A stretch of DNA of 32,616 bases from Candidatus Peregrinibacteria bacterium (GCA_018662075.1 JABJGX010000053.1:1-32616); one strand, 5' to 3'. Shown: positions 1 through 10,012, counted from the stretch's first letter. A program made the numbers and translations. The notes: generated from the sequence alone by a model not told the origin.

Positions 1-303
1 AACAAACCAAGGAGAAAGAATAAACATCCACCCGAGTGCTGCAACAACAGTATCTTCGGGGCTTCCTCCAGCTTCGAGGATCATCTCATGTATTTTCTTA
101 TCGTAGTCTTCTCTGCTTTCTCCTTCTTCTCTATCTACTCTGTAAATAGGAAATCCTGCATCGCGAACAACACTGACACATCCTCTATCATCACTGTCTG
201 TGACGAGGCCAAGGCATTCCATCGTAACGTCTCCGTCGTTGACGCGTTCAAGTACTACTTTTGCAGTAGAGCCACGAGAGGAGGAAAGAATAATAAACTT
301 CAT
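1..303 (-). CDS. purN: Phosphoribosylglycinamide formyltransferase-like (PurN family), 5' part only; runs off the left edge
   Basis: Not in ORF track because it has no stop in the window. Reverse-strand translation from ATG at 303: MKFIILSSSRGSTAKVVLERVNDGDVTMECLGLVTDSDDRGCVSVVRDAGFPIYRVDREEGESREDYDKKIHEMILEAGGSPEDTVVAALGWMFILSPWFV; PurN-like pattern (N-terminal S-x-G-S-x motif, 'V(T)D...AGFPIYRVDRE..SREDYD', 'LGWMFILSPWFV'). Confidence 0.75.
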   Translation of the reverse strand, partial: MKFIILSSSRGSTAKVVLERVNDGDVTMECLGLVTDSDDRGCVSVVRDAGFPIYRVDREEGESREDYDKKIHEMILEAGGSPEDTVVAALGWMFILSPWFV

Positions 304-359
304 AAATATACTCTAAATATATCACACTCCCTTACCCCTTAATACCTATCCCTTAATAC

Positions 360-1115
360 TTATATGACTCCATGATATATGTCTTTCTCTCTTTCAATAC
401 CTGGAACCCAGCCAGAAAAGCCTGTGAACGATACGTTGTGACCACGAATAATGGCTGCAGGAGTGGATTGGTCACTATTGCCCATAAGGAAGTTAGCCGC
501 TGTGGCTAGCTGGTCTGCAATAGCTTCCTCGGTAATGCTTAAGTCTTGGCCAAAGAGGTCGGGCTTTCCGACCATGCTACTTAGCGGGTCTATTCCTTGA
601 ACCGTTAGTGCAAAGGCCATAACTCCGGTGCGCCGAGGACAAAGTCCAGAGTCAGTCATAATAATTGCCGTACGTGGAATATCGAAATCTTTGTGTAGTT
701 CTTTCACAGAGGCAACGCAGTCTTTTGGCCATCCAATAACGTGACCTTCAGAAACATTACTTCTGTCGAGTCCTGCATTTGGTACCAGGATGGTTCCTTC
801 TTTCATTCCATTGGGCTTAAGCTCTGTAAGGACAACACCATTCACAGACTGAACAATAGTACCGTTCATACGACTAGTTTCGTTTATAACTGCTTGGTAG
901 TACGCAGGTTCTTTATCGTATTTCTTGCCAAGTGCCTTGGCTTCTTTACTGGCTTCAATGTCTGCAAGTGCAATGGCAGTACCTTCAACTGTTGCAATCG
1001 CTTTTGATGACACGACAACAATATCCCCTTCAGCAATGTCACCTCGTTCGCGCAGGATGTCTGCGAGGTTATCGCCTTCTTGAAGAAGCGGAGTTATGAT
1101 TGGGAGAATTTCCAT
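360..1115 (-). CDS. cofE: Coenzyme F420-0:L-glutamate ligase-like protein (CofE family)
   Basis: 251 aa; 'EGDIVVVSSKAIATVEG', 'LVPNAGLDRSNV', 'PDLFGQDL', 'ADQLATAANFLMGNSDQ..AAIIRG' match the CofE fold. ATG overlaps the upstream gene's stop (TAATG). Confidence 0.85.
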   Translation of the reverse strand: MEILPIITPLLQEGDNLADILRERGDIAEGDIVVVSSKAIATVEGTAIALADIEASKEAKALGKKYDKEPAYYQAVINETSRMNGTIVQSVNGVVLTELKPNGMKEGTILVPNAGLDRSNVSEGHVIGWPKDCVASVKELHKDFDIPRTAIIMTDSGLCPRRTGVMAFALTVQGIDPLSSMVGKPDLFGQDLSITEEAIADQLATAANFLMGNSDQSTPAAIIRGHNVSFTGFSGWVPGIEREKDIYHGVI

Positions 1116-1648
1116 TAATACAATTTCACAGAACTATCTGTCACAAGGATAATATTTCGCTCTACGGTTTCTGCTTCAATTTCGATGTTTACAACATTTA
1201 CTTTCAGCTGAACTCCGGAAGGATTATGAAGCAAGATGGATTCTGGACCATTGAAAGCATAGAACGATGCACCAGAGTGTGGCGGCAAGTACCAACGAGA
1301 GAAACCAAAGGTTGGTTCGTCAGAGGTAATGTCTGCAACAGTCGCATTGCGGACCTCCCGAAGCCTCCAGTCATCTGGAACGCTTATCTTTACCACTTCA
1401 TCTCCATCAGAAAAAATATCTATCATTGCACTGTTACTAAGCCTCCCCACTTCGACATACAAAGAAAGAGGGGACAGATGTTCTACTCCTATGTCTGCAG
1501 TGTCACGCAAAAGCACACCACCAAGTTTCGAGAATTCAAGTGACGTAAGAGAAAATACCATCAAGAGCGCAAGTCCCATGAAGGCTGCTTTGCTATGCTT
1601 ACCAGTGGACATTGGAAGAGAAAGTAGTGACACGAAAACATAGTACAT
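1115..1648 (-). CDS. Hypothetical protein with N-terminal hydrophobic segment
   Basis: ORF 1115..1792; likely starts at M(1648) or M(1612) because the longer version overlaps the divergent gene at 1712. Hydrophobic segment 'AAFMGLALLMVFSLTSL'. Stop overlaps cofE ATG. Confidence 0.6.
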   Translation of the reverse strand: MYYVFVSLLSLPMSTGKHSKAAFMGLALLMVFSLTSLEFSKLGGVLLRDTADIGVEHLSPLSLYVEVGRLSNSAMIDIFSDGDEVVKISVPDDWRLREVRNATVADITSDEPTFGFSRWYLPPHSGASFYAFNGPESILLHNPSGVQLKVNVVNIEIEAETVERNIILVTDSSVKLY

Positions 1649-1698
1649 AAAAATATCCAAACACAGGAGTTTTTTCTGTTGCGAGTGAGTCGTTCTGG

Positions 1699-1704
1699 TA
1701 TACT
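1699..1704 (+). promoter_or_regulatory. Extended -10 element (TGGTATACT) 7 nt upstream of the start codon at 1712
   Basis: cTGG-TATACT-tgcttat-ATG; no clear -35. Confidence 0.5.
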
Positions 1705-1711
1705 TGCTTAT

Positions 1712-2092
1712 ATGGATATCGACCCACATACATTGCAGCAAATACTTGATCGTATTAAACAACAGATGCGATGCCCGCAATGTGGAAAGCATGTACCAGT
1801 AGATTTTTCTTCTGTCCGTGTTATGAGTGACAACGCACTTCTTCTTCAGTTGAAGTGTGACTCGTGTAATGCATTTATTGTGTTACATGCATCACTCCAA
1901 GGTGTAGACCAAATAAGTGACGAAGTCTTTAACGACGAAGAAGGAACAACAAACGCATCATCAACATTACAAATGAGCGAAGACGAAATGAAAATGCTAA
2001 ACGCTGCCCTCGAAGAATCTGATGGATCATTCGGAAAGCTATTTGAAAAATACGACGAAGATACTCCTTCCAAAGAAACAGATGAAGATTAA
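1712..2092 (+). CDS. Small zinc-ribbon-like hypothetical protein
   Basis: MDIDPHTLQQILDRIKQQMRCPQCGKHVPV...LKCDSCNAFIVL; two CxxC pairs; acidic C-terminus. Confidence 0.7.
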   Translation: MDIDPHTLQQILDRIKQQMRCPQCGKHVPVDFSSVRVMSDNALLLQLKCDSCNAFIVLHASLQGVDQISDEVFNDEEGTTNASSTLQMSEDEMKMLNAALEESDGSFGKLFEKYDEDTPSKETDED

Positions 2093-2384
2093 TCTTCTCC
2101 TCATGCTCGGGATCACACCTGTGCTTGTCGCATGCTCATCTGCCGAAGACCGACGAAATGCAGCTCTCGATATGTTTAATAATGCAGGGGAGACAGCATC
2201 GGGTACCGTAAAAGAAGTTCAGGGATCAGTAGATTCGTTATTAAATATGGGAAAGTCAGTCACAGATGGTGTTACAGATATGGTTGAAGATGCACAAAAA
2301 CGCATTAACCAGGTACAAAGTGGGGTAAACATGTTGCTCCAAGGAAAGGAACTTATTGAGTCTGGTGTAACAGGAGAGCAATAG
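2082..2384 (+). CDS. Putative lipoprotein, amphipathic/coiled-coil
   Basis: MKINLLLMLGITPVLVACSSAEDRR..., lipobox-like LVAC; overlaps previous stop (ATGAAGATTAA). Confidence 0.7.
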   Translation: MKINLLLMLGITPVLVACSSAEDRRNAALDMFNNAGETASGTVKEVQGSVDSLLNMGKSVTDGVTDMVEDAQKRINQVQSGVNMLLQGKELIESGVTGEQ

Positions 2385-2412
2385 CTTCACTAAGCCAAAA
2401 ACACGCTGTGGA

Positions 2413-2441
2413 TTGAAATAATGGCCTATTTCTGCTATAAT
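2413..2441 (+). promoter_or_regulatory. Sigma70-type promoter, TTGAAA-N17-TATAAT with extended TGC
   Basis: TTGAAA 2413-2418, TATAAT 2436-2441, spacer 17, TGC before the -10. Confidence 0.75.
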
Positions 2442-2471
2442 AATGAGAAATATAAATTTCTAACACACTCT

Positions 2472-2780
2472 ATGGATACACAAACATTTATCACAGCAGT
2501 CGGAGAGCTAAAAGGGCTTACACCAGAAATGGTAGAGCACCTTACAGGGCTTGCAGACACTCTTACAGATGAGCAGCGCGAAAATGCTATTACTGAACTT
2601 CGTGATGCTGATGAAATGATTCAAAAAGGTAAAGAGGAAATAGAAAAAGTGAATGAGAAAGGCGAAGAAAAATTAAAGCAGATAGAAAAAGAAGAACTTC
2701 CGAAACTGCGTAAAGATGCAGAGGATGCAGAGCATTCATCTGATCTTGGGGATGCAGAATCTAAGCTAAACCTTTCGTAA
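2472..2780 (+). CDS. Coiled-coil hypothetical protein
   Basis: MDTQTFITAVGELKGLTPEMVEHL...; charged heptad-like C-terminus; promoter at 2413-2441 favours this start over 2421. Confidence 0.65.
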   Translation: MDTQTFITAVGELKGLTPEMVEHLTGLADTLTDEQRENAITELRDADEMIQKGKEEIEKVNEKGEEKLKQIEKEELPKLRKDAEDAEHSSDLGDAESKLNLS

Positions 2781-2791
2781 CCAACACTTCT

Positions 2792-5272
2792 ATGAACAGA
2801 CGCACACCACACAACGGCGAAAAGAGAATACTCTTTTTTGCAATGGGTAATACCCCAAACAACAATCCTCATGCGCAGGAAAACTTTTCTGAGAATGTTG
2901 AAGATATGTACAGCATGGAAACAGGTGAAGGAGGAACAATGGACTTGTACGATAAGCATTACCAAGGAAAGGTAGACGCTCTTAGTACAGAGATTGAGTC
3001 TCATATTGCAAATATTGATACATGTAATTTTGATAAATCAGAACCGCTAACTGCTAAGAAAGAATACTGGAGTGGATATTACACAGAGCTTGGAGATTGG
3101 ATGCAGGGGTTTCGAAATGAAAAACTAATGGCTCGTGAGCAGTTTGATAGAGGTATGGATTACGCAGAAAAAGTAATTGCAAACCTCGATGACATTGCAG
3201 ACAAAGCAGAGAGTCTTGCAACTACCGGACCAACTGAAAAAAGAAAGACATACAGCGAGAAAATGGCTGAGCACTTTGAAAAAGATGCTCTTGATAAAAA
3301 GGAAGTTGCTGGACAGGTATCAAGCGAGGATAACATGTACATTCTTGATGTACCCCAAAACTGGCTTGTACATTCAGATGCAGTATTAGAAGCACGACCA
3401 AATGAAACTGGTAATGCTGCAAATGAGCGCGCTGTTGCTGCAGGTCGAAACCGTGTTTATCTTAGAAATGACATCACTGAATTCCAAGTAAATACATCTG
3501 AAGGACTAAGAGTCGTTGATGTAGATAATACAGATGTGTTACATCCTGTATTCCGTCTACGTGACCTAGAGCGAAAAGAGGTATTGGAAAATGGTTCTGA
3601 GTCCGTAAAGACAGCAGTCGATGCAGTTATTACTGTAGAGACAGCAGAAGGTGAGCCAAAGCCTACGATTCACATCGAAATTGATGAGGAGAATAATGAG
3701 GCTCATGAAAATACAGAAGAGCTAGCAGAAAAAGATCCTGTTGCTGATAACAACATTACAGAAGCTTCAATCGAAGCTATTCCATCAGACGACTTAACAG
3801 TAACAGTAGACGAGAATGGAAATACTGTAAAAATGGATCTTGAAAATGCAGACGTTAACTTGCCTATTCAAGCATCAGCTATTATAGACAATGCTCTTAC
3901 AAAGAGTTTGGACATTGGAAAAGAGGAAACAACTATTACTCTTGACAGTGGTGCTGATGAAATCATCATTGAAACAATAGATGACCGAGATCAGGTACTA
4001 CTCGACCAGACTGTAGACTCTCTTATAAAAGCAGATGTTGCAAAGGTGGAGCAGAAGGATGGAAAGATCATCATTAAAGATGCAAAAGAAAAAGCAGATG
4101 ACGTTGTAAAGCATGTGCGTAAGATGGCTAAAACTGACAGGTCAGTAGCAAAGGAATTCTTTCCTGGTGTAGAGCTTCCAGATGAACAGAAGATTGTCAC
4201 AGAGGCAGAGGCGAAGGCTATTGATGAACAGATAAATATCGATAACAAATATCTCGCATATGACGGATTGCAAAGACTACTTATTGGTTCTGCACCGTAT
4301 AATCGAAATCATGATGATGTAAAGGAGCCATCAGACATTGGAGTAAAGCTTGTAAAGAGACTCTATTCTGATAAAACAGGAGACGTATATCTTTCTGGTT
4401 GGAATCTAACAGAAAATGAAGATTGGGGTGTTGATAACAAGATGACATCAGGAATTGTAGAGCTTATTAAGAAGGACCCTGAAGCTGCATTAATAAAAAT
4501 CAGAAATATTGAATATAGTAATTCTTATGCGCCATCAACAAAGAAATTCTTGGATAAGGCTCATCAGGAGTACAGCAAATATAGTATGGAAAAAGCACTC
4601 ACATACGAGGAGCTTAAAGACTCTAAGCATGTGAAATCTGTAATGGGGCATGTTAAACAGATTGGAGATAGTGTACGAGCAGGTTCCGGTGGTGACTTTG
4701 TAGAAAAGCAAATAGCTATAGGAAATACTATTCTTGAAAATTTCAGCTCACTTGCTTCAAGGGCAGGACTTGGTCTTGCGCTAGAAGAGTCTATGCTTCC
4801 AGCAATGTCTAAGGACGGAAAGACTTTGTACAGGTTCAGTTACGATAGTAAGACAAACGTTATGTCTTATACAAAGTATGATGTTGATGCAGGTGGCGTT
4901 CTTCATAAAGAGGGATACCATAAGGAGCAAGAAGGTGTTAAGGCAAAAGAAGCACAGGATAATAAGCCAATAGATCCTGAGTTTGCACCAGATGACAATT
5001 CGTCAGCTCTTACAAAAGCCTTCCGTACAGCAATGGAGAACATTGATAGCGACAGCCAGGCATACGATGAAAGTATGATTAACGCTCTGAGCGTTACAAT
5101 GAATGCTGATGGAAAGTATGATCTTGCATGGAATATCCAAGTTGGTGATGCGCCACGTTATCCAGCGATTCAGGGGATTATGGAACATGGTGGAGTCTAT
5201 GAAAATGGAGCATTCGTCTATAAGAATGCTGTTGAATCAGAACTTCAATATTTCATCGACAATATTAAATAA
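2792..5272 (+). CDS. Large acidic hypothetical protein (826 aa; alternative start M at 2843)
   Basis: Long ORF, Asp/Glu/Lys rich, no family recognised; strong + strand terminator directly downstream. Confidence 0.75.
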   Translation: MNRRTPHNGEKRILFFAMGNTPNNNPHAQENFSENVEDMYSMETGEGGTMDLYDKHYQGKVDALSTEIESHIANIDTCNFDKSEPLTAKKEYWSGYYTELGDWMQGFRNEKLMAREQFDRGMDYAEKVIANLDDIADKAESLATTGPTEKRKTYSEKMAEHFEKDALDKKEVAGQVSSEDNMYILDVPQNWLVHSDAVLEARPNETGNAANERAVAAGRNRVYLRNDITEFQVNTSEGLRVVDVDNTDVLHPVFRLRDLERKEVLENGSESVKTAVDAVITVETAEGEPKPTIHIEIDEENNEAHENTEELAEKDPVADNNITEASIEAIPSDDLTVTVDENGNTVKMDLENADVNLPIQASAIIDNALTKSLDIGKEETTITLDSGADEIIIETIDDRDQVLLDQTVDSLIKADVAKVEQKDGKIIIKDAKEKADDVVKHVRKMAKTDRSVAKEFFPGVELPDEQKIVTEAEAKAIDEQINIDNKYLAYDGLQRLLIGSAPYNRNHDDVKEPSDIGVKLVKRLYSDKTGDVYLSGWNLTENEDWGVDNKMTSGIVELIKKDPEAALIKIRNIEYSNSYAPSTKKFLDKAHQEYSKYSMEKALTYEELKDSKHVKSVMGHVKQIGDSVRAGSGGDFVEKQIAIGNTILENFSSLASRAGLGLALEESMLPAMSKDGKTLYRFSYDSKTNVMSYTKYDVDAGGVLHKEGYHKEQEGVKAKEAQDNKPIDPEFAPDDNSSALTKAFRTAMENIDSDSQAYDESMINALSVTMNADGKYDLAWNIQVGDAPRYPAIQGIMEHGGVYENGAFVYKNAVESELQYFIDNIK

Positions 5273-5287
5273 AGCATAAACATTGAG

Positions 5288-5316
5288 ACCACTTCGTACC
5301 CGGAGTGGTTTTTTTG
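5288..5316 (+). terminator. Rho-independent terminator after the 826-aa ORF
   Basis: ACCACT-TCGTACCCGG-AGTGGT followed by T-run. Confidence 0.8.
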
Positions 5317-5328
5317 TATAGTTTTTTC

Positions 5329-5356
5329 TTGCGTATACACCTGTTCTCCTTATAAT
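5329..5356 (+). promoter_or_regulatory. rpoC promoter, TTGCGT-N16-TATAAT
   Basis: TTGCGT 5329-5334; TATAAT 5351-5356. Confidence 0.7.
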
Positions 5357-5383
5357 ACTGCTCGAAATCACGGACGCACCTCT

Positions 5384-5416
5384 CCCAGGATAGACGACTG
5401 GGCCGGAGGAAGCGGC
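5384..5416 (+). promoter_or_regulatory. Candidate structured rpoC 5' leader (two adjacent hairpins)
   Basis: CCCAG-N9-CTGGG (5384-5402) and GCCG-GAGGAAG-CGGC (5402-5416), between promoter and rpoC ATG. Confidence 0.45.
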
Positions 5417-5449
5417 TGTTTTCTGTGTATTACCCTTCCTATCAATATT

Positions 5450-8400
5450 ATGCCGCCACCAGAAGATAATAAAAAATCATCAGCAACAGACAGCTTTGAT
5501 GCTGTGTCACTTTCTATTGCTAGTCCAGAGGACATCCTCACATGGTCTCGCGGAGAGGTTACAAAACCTGAAACTGTTAACTACCGCACACAACGTGCAG
5601 AGCCAGACGGTCTTTTCTGCGAACGTATCTTTGGACCTACAAAGAACTTCCAGTGTTTCTGTGGTAAGTACAAAGGAGTGAGGTACGCAGGAGTAATTTG
5701 CGAAAAGTGTGGTGTAGAAGTAACACGCAGTATTGTACGTCGAGAACGAATGGGTCACATTAACCTTGCGGTTCCAGTCACTCACATCTGGTTCCTTCGA
5801 AGTTCGCCTTCTCGTATCGGTCTTCTGTTGGATCTTCCAATTAAGACTCTAGAGCAGATCGTATACTTTGCAGCGTACATTGTTATTACAGTAAACGATG
5901 AAATGAAGCAGCAAGCAGATGAAGAGCTCACTGCATCTATGGACCAAAGAAAGAAGCAAATGAAGAGCGAATACGATACAGCAAAGAAGCAGCTTCAGGA
6001 AAGTTCTGCTACAAGAGACCAGATGGATGCTCTCGATGCTGAATACGCAGATAAAATGGACGGAATCAAAGTGAATCACAAAGAGGCACTCGATGACCTT
6101 AAGAAGCTTCACGTTGGTGGAGTTCTTTCAGAGCTTAAGTTCCGTGAGATGAACATGAAGTTCGGACACGTGTTCCGCGCTGGTACTGGTGCTGAGTCTT
6201 TGAAGGAGATCATCGCAAACATGGATCTTCCACAAATGGTTGTACAGCTACAAGAGATGCGAAAGACAAGTAGCGGACAGAAGCTTAAAAAGATTATGAA
6301 GCGTATCAAGTTGGTATCATCACTCGATAAGGCTGGAATAAAGCCAGAATGGATGGTACTTAACCGTCTTCAGATCATTCCACCGGATCTTCGTCCGATG
6401 GTTCAGCTAGATGGAGGACGTTTCGCTGCATCTGACTTGAACGACTTGTACCGAAGAGTAATCAACCGTAACAACCGTCTAAAGAAGCTGATGAGTATCG
6501 GAGCGCCAGAAGTTATCTGTCGTAATGAAAAACGTATGCTTCAGGAAGCTGTCGATACATTGCTCAATAACTCGGCCCGTGCCGGAAAGACACTCTTTAC
6601 TGCAGGAGACAGGCGTAAGCTTCGTTCTCTTTCAGATATGCTTAAGGGTAAGCAGGGTCGATTTAGGCAGAACCTACTTGGTAAGCGTGTGGACTACTCT
6701 GGACGATCAGTTATCGTTGTTGGACCGCACTTGAAGCTATCACAGTGTGGAATTCCAAAGGGAATGGCAATGAAACTCTTCAAGCCATTCGTTATTGGTC
6801 GTGTTATCCGCGATGAGCTTGCACATAACGTAAAGGGTGCAGAACGTCTCGTTCAGGAAGGAGGAAAAGAAGTATGGGATATCCTAGAAGATGTTATTCG
6901 TGACCGTCGTGTGCTCCTTAACCGTGCACCGACACTTCACAGACTTGGAATCCAGGCTTTCCAGCCACAACTTATCGAAGGGCTTGCGATCCAGCTTCAC
7001 CCACTAGTGTGTGCAGCGTTCAATGCCGACTTCGATGGAGACCAAATGGCTGTTCACGTGCCACTTTCAGACAAAGCACAGAAAGAAGCAAAAGAATTGA
7101 TGGCAGCGAACACGAACCTCATCAAGCCTTCTGCTGGTGAGCCGGTGATCAACCCATCACAAGATATGGTGCTTGGTATGTATTTCCTTACACGTGCTCA
7201 TAGAAAGAAGAAGGGAGAAGGAATGATATTTGCGGATGCAGATGATGCAATACTCGCTCATGAACATGGCATTATCGACCTTCAGGCATACATCAACGTT
7301 CGAATGAAGAACGAAGAGGGCGAGAATGAAATGGTAGAAACGTCTGTTGGACGATTGATCTTTAACTCTATTATCCCAGAAGAGCTCCCATTCTTTAACA
7401 TGACGATGCAAAAGAAGAGCCTTCAAACTCTTGTTGCGGATTCTATTCGTCTCGCAGGAGATGCCAAAACTGTCATACTTGCAGATGACCTAAAGGACAT
7501 GGGATTCAAGTACGCTACAAAGTCTGGTGTATCCATTGCGCTTTCAGACATGGTGGAGCCTCCAGAAAGAGATAAGTTGCTAGAGGAAGCAAACGAAACA
7601 GTACGTGTGATTAATAACAACTACTACAAAGGACTTGTTACCGCAGAAGAACGATACAACCATGCAATTAAAGTATGGGCAGAGACAAAGAATAGTATTA
7701 GTACATTGATGATCGATATGTTTATGAAGCTTGAAGAAAATGACATCTCGTACGTTATTGACTCTGGTGCTCGTGGTAACTGGGGACAGGTAACACAGCT
7801 CTCTGGTATGAAGGGACTGGTGGCCAGTCCATCTGGACGAACTATCGAGCTTCCGATTCAAAGTAACTTGAAAGATGGATTCTCTGTTCTTGAATACTTT
7901 ATCGCGACGCATGGAGGACGAAAAGGTAAGTCCGATACAGCGCTTAAAACTGCTGAAGCTGGATACCTTACACGTCGTCTTGTTGATGCGGTACAGGATC
8001 TCCTTGTACGAGAAGAAGACTGTGGATCTGACCAGGTTCACATGATTACTCGCGTTGATAGTGAGCGCATTGGAGAAAAGTTCGAGAGTCGAATCTTCGG
8101 TCGTATGCTTGCAGCAGACTTGGTGCACGGAAAAGATACTATCGGAAAGCGTAACGAAGAAATTGGTGCAGATATGATTAAGATCATTGCTGAAAAGAAT
8201 GTTTCAGAAATGCCAGTACGGTCACTGATGACATGTAAGACACGTCGTGGAGTATGTCGAAAGTGTTACGGTTGGGACCTTGGTAATAACTCTATGGTAG
8301 AGCCAGGTACACCAGTTGGAATTATCGCTGCTCAGTCTATTGGAGAGCCGGGAACACAGCTTACTATGCGTACGTTCCACATGGGAGGAGTAGCTGATGG

Positions 8401-9397
8401 TGCGGATATCACACAGGGTCTAACGCGTGTTGAAGAATTGTTCGAAGCCCGTAGTCCAAAAACACCAGCTATCCTTTCAGATATCTCTGGTCTTGCGAAG
8501 GTATCACGTAGTGGTAACCGGACAACGGTTCATATTATGGAAACGGAAAAGGGAGAGCATACATACCTTATCCCAACTGGATACGAGGTGATGCTTAAGA
8601 AGGGTGACGAGGTAAAAGAACGAACAGTTGTTGCAAAGGCGACAACAGACAAATCTACCATCAAGGCAAAGATTGCTGGAAAAGTATCATCTGTTGAAAA
8701 CGGTATTGTTAAGGTGAAACATGCAGAGCTCCAAGAGCGAATCTACGAGTTCGGTGCACGAGAGTCACTTCTTATTAAGAACACTGATACTGTTAAAATG
8801 GGACAACCAATTAACCTTGGTCACTACGACCTCCAGGACCTTCTTGCAAAGCAGGGTAGTTACGCTGTAGAAAACTACATTGTTCAAGAGGTACAAGGAA
8901 TCTACGCTTCACAAGGTCAGACGATTAACGATAAACACTTGGAGATCATCGTACGAAAAATGTTCTCTAAGGTACGTATTATCGATGCTGGAGACACATC
9001 ATTCCTCTCAGGTGAAACGGCAGACTACGGAGATGTAAACTTCGAGAACGAGCAAATTGCTACAAAGAAGGGTGTTCAGGCTACATACGAACAACTTCTT
9101 CTCGGTATTACTCGTGCGGCGCTTGCAACAGATAGCTGGCTTGCAGGAGCTTCCTTCCAGGAAACTATCCGTGTTCTTGTTGAGGCATGTACTACTCGTA
9201 AGGTAGACGCCCTCCAGGGACTCAAAGAAAACGTAATTATCGGTCGTTTGATCCCAACTGGGCAGGTCTACAGAGACCGGTTCGTTGACGGAGAGTACGA
9301 TAAAAACGGTGAACGTTCTACAGGACTGTCTATTGCGGAGCAGGAAAAGGCTCAGAAAGCAAAAGATGCTGCTGTAGATGGTGAAATCGTTGAATAA
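5450..9397 (+). CDS. rpoC: DNA-directed RNA polymerase subunit beta'
   Basis: [23 protein letters not shown] zinc finger, [16 protein letters not shown] catalytic motif, [13 protein letters not shown] second zinc site, [21 protein letters not shown] bridge/trigger region. Confidence 0.99.
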   Translation: MPPPEDNKKSSATDSFDAVSLSIASPEDILTWSRGEVTKPETVNYRTQRAEPDGLFCERIFGPTKNFQCFCGKYKGVRYAGVICEKCGVEVTRSIVRRERMGHINLAVPVTHIWFLRSSPSRIGLLLDLPIKTLEQIVYFAAYIVITVNDEMKQQADEELTASMDQRKKQMKSEYDTAKKQLQESSATRDQMDALDAEYADKMDGIKVNHKEALDDLKKLHVGGVLSELKFREMNMKFGHVFRAGTGAESLKEIIANMDLPQMVVQLQEMRKTSSGQKLKKIMKRIKLVSSLDKAGIKPEWMVLNRLQIIPPDLRPMVQLDGGRFAASDLNDLYRRVINRNNRLKKLMSIGAPEVICRNEKRMLQEAVDTLLNNSARAGKTLFTAGDRRKLRSLSDMLKGKQGRFRQNLLGKRVDYSGRSVIVVGPHLKLSQCGIPKGMAMKLFKPFVIGRVIRDELAHNVKGAERLVQEGGKEVWDILEDVIRDRRVLLNRAPTLHRLGIQAFQPQLIEGLAIQLHPLVCAAFNADFDGDQMAVHVPLSDKAQKEAKELMAANTNLIKPSAGEPVINPSQDMVLGMYFLTRAHRKKKGEGMIFADADDAILAHEHGIIDLQAYINVRMKNEEGENEMVETSVGRLIFNSIIPEELPFFNMTMQKKSLQTLVADSIRLAGDAKTVILADDLKDMGFKYATKSGVSIALSDMVEPPERDKLLEEANETVRVINNNYYKGLVTAEERYNHAIKVWAETKNSISTLMIDMFMKLEENDISYVIDSGARGNWGQVTQLSGMKGLVASPSGRTIELPIQSNLKDGFSVLEYFIATHGGRKGKSDTALKTAEAGYLTRRLVDAVQDLLVREEDCGSDQVHMITRVDSERIGEKFESRIFGRMLAADLVHGKDTIGKRNEEIGADMIKIIAEKNVSEMPVRSLMTCKTRRGVCRKCYGWDLGNNSMVEPGTPVGIIAAQSIGEPGTQLTMRTFHMGGVADGADITQGLTRVEELFEARSPKTPAILSDISGLAKVSRSGNRTTVHIMETEKGEHTYLIPTGYEVMLKKGDEVKERTVVAKATTDKSTIKAKIAGKVSSVENGIVKVKHAELQERIYEFGARESLLIKNTDTVKMGQPINLGHYDLQDLLAKQGSYAVENYIVQEVQGIYASQGQTINDKHLEIIVRKMFSKVRIIDAGDTSFLSGETADYGDVNFENEQIATKKGVQATYEQLLLGITRAALATDSWLAGASFQETIRVLVEACTTRKVDALQGLKENVIIGRLIPTGQVYRDRFVDGEYDKNGERSTGLSIAEQEKAQKAKDAAVDGEIVE

Positions 9398-9413
9398 TTG
9401 GATATGACATAAG

Positions 9414-9440
9414 AAAAGCCCGCTTCGGTGGGCTTTTTTT
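9414..9440 (+). terminator. Rho-independent terminator after rpoC
   Basis: AAAAGCCCGC-TTCG-GTGGGCTTTTTTT, UUCG tetraloop. Confidence 0.9.
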
Positions 9441-9451
9441 ATTAAAAACGC

Positions 9452-9480
9452 TTTACTAAGGCCGTGAGAGCCATTACTAT
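9452..9480 (+). promoter_or_regulatory. Candidate promoter for rpsL-rpsG-fusA, TTTACT-N17-TACTAT
   Basis: Lies after the rpoC terminator, about 110 nt upstream of rpsL. Confidence 0.5.
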
Positions 9481-9498
9481 TTGTCCGCCTTGATTCCT

Positions 9499-9517
9499 AG
9501 CTGCGATAAATGCAGCT
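9499..9517 (+). promoter_or_regulatory. Hairpin in the rpsL leader
   Basis: AGCTGC-GATAAAT-GCAGCT perfect 6-bp stem. Confidence 0.45.
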
Positions 9518-9589
9518 GATCGGGTGTTTCTCTCTATATATCATGCCTACCCTTCGAATCACTCAGGGCAAGCACACTACTAAACAATC

Positions 9590-10012
9590 ATGCCTACAAT
9601 TAACCAGCTAGTACGCAAAGGACGCAAAGACAAGACTCGTAAGTCTAAAGCACCTGCCCTTCAATATGGGTGGAATGCGCTCAAAATGCGTAATGTGCCT
9701 ATGCCTAAAGGAGCACCATTCCGTCGTGGAGTGTGTATCAAGGTAACGACTATGACACCAAAGAAGCCTAACTCTGCTCTTCGTAAGATTGCCCGTGTTC
9801 GTTTGACCAATGGTCACGAAGTAAAGGCATATATTATGGGAGAAGGACATAACCTTCAAGAACACTCAGTTGTTCTTGTACGTGGTGGACGTGTAAAAGA
9901 CCTTCCAGGAGTTAAGTACCACATTGTTCGTGGTGTACTCGATACAGAAGGTGTTCAGAACCGTCGTCAGAGCCGTTCTTGCTACGGAGCAAAAAAGCCA
10001 AAAGACGCGTAG
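9590..10012 (+). CDS. rpsL: 30S ribosomal protein S12
   Basis: [12 protein letters not shown]...[23 protein letters not shown]...[27 protein letters not shown]. Confidence 0.99.
   Translation: MPTINQLVRKGRKDKTRKSKAPALQYGWNALKMRNVPMPKGAPFRRGVCIKVTTMTPKKPNSALRKIARVRLTNGHEVKAYIMGEGHNLQEHSVVLVRGGRVKDLPGVKYHIVRGVLDTEGVQNRRQSRSCYGAKKPKDA

Noticed and set aside
1100-1543. 147-aa plus-strand ORF, and 88..342 / 741..1007 plus ORFs
   Set aside because: Shadow ORFs opposite hyp 1115, purN and cofE; the minus-strand proteins have recognisable motifs or coupling.
5849-6200. Charged coiled-coil insertion in RpoC as a novel domain
   Set aside because: Charged coiled-coil insertions at this place are known in other bacterial beta' subunits (e.g. 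actinobacterial), so not distinctive.
7580-8128. 182-aa minus-strand ORF inside rpoC
   Set aside because: Antisense shadow of a highly conserved gene; cysteine/serine-rich nonsense-like sequence.
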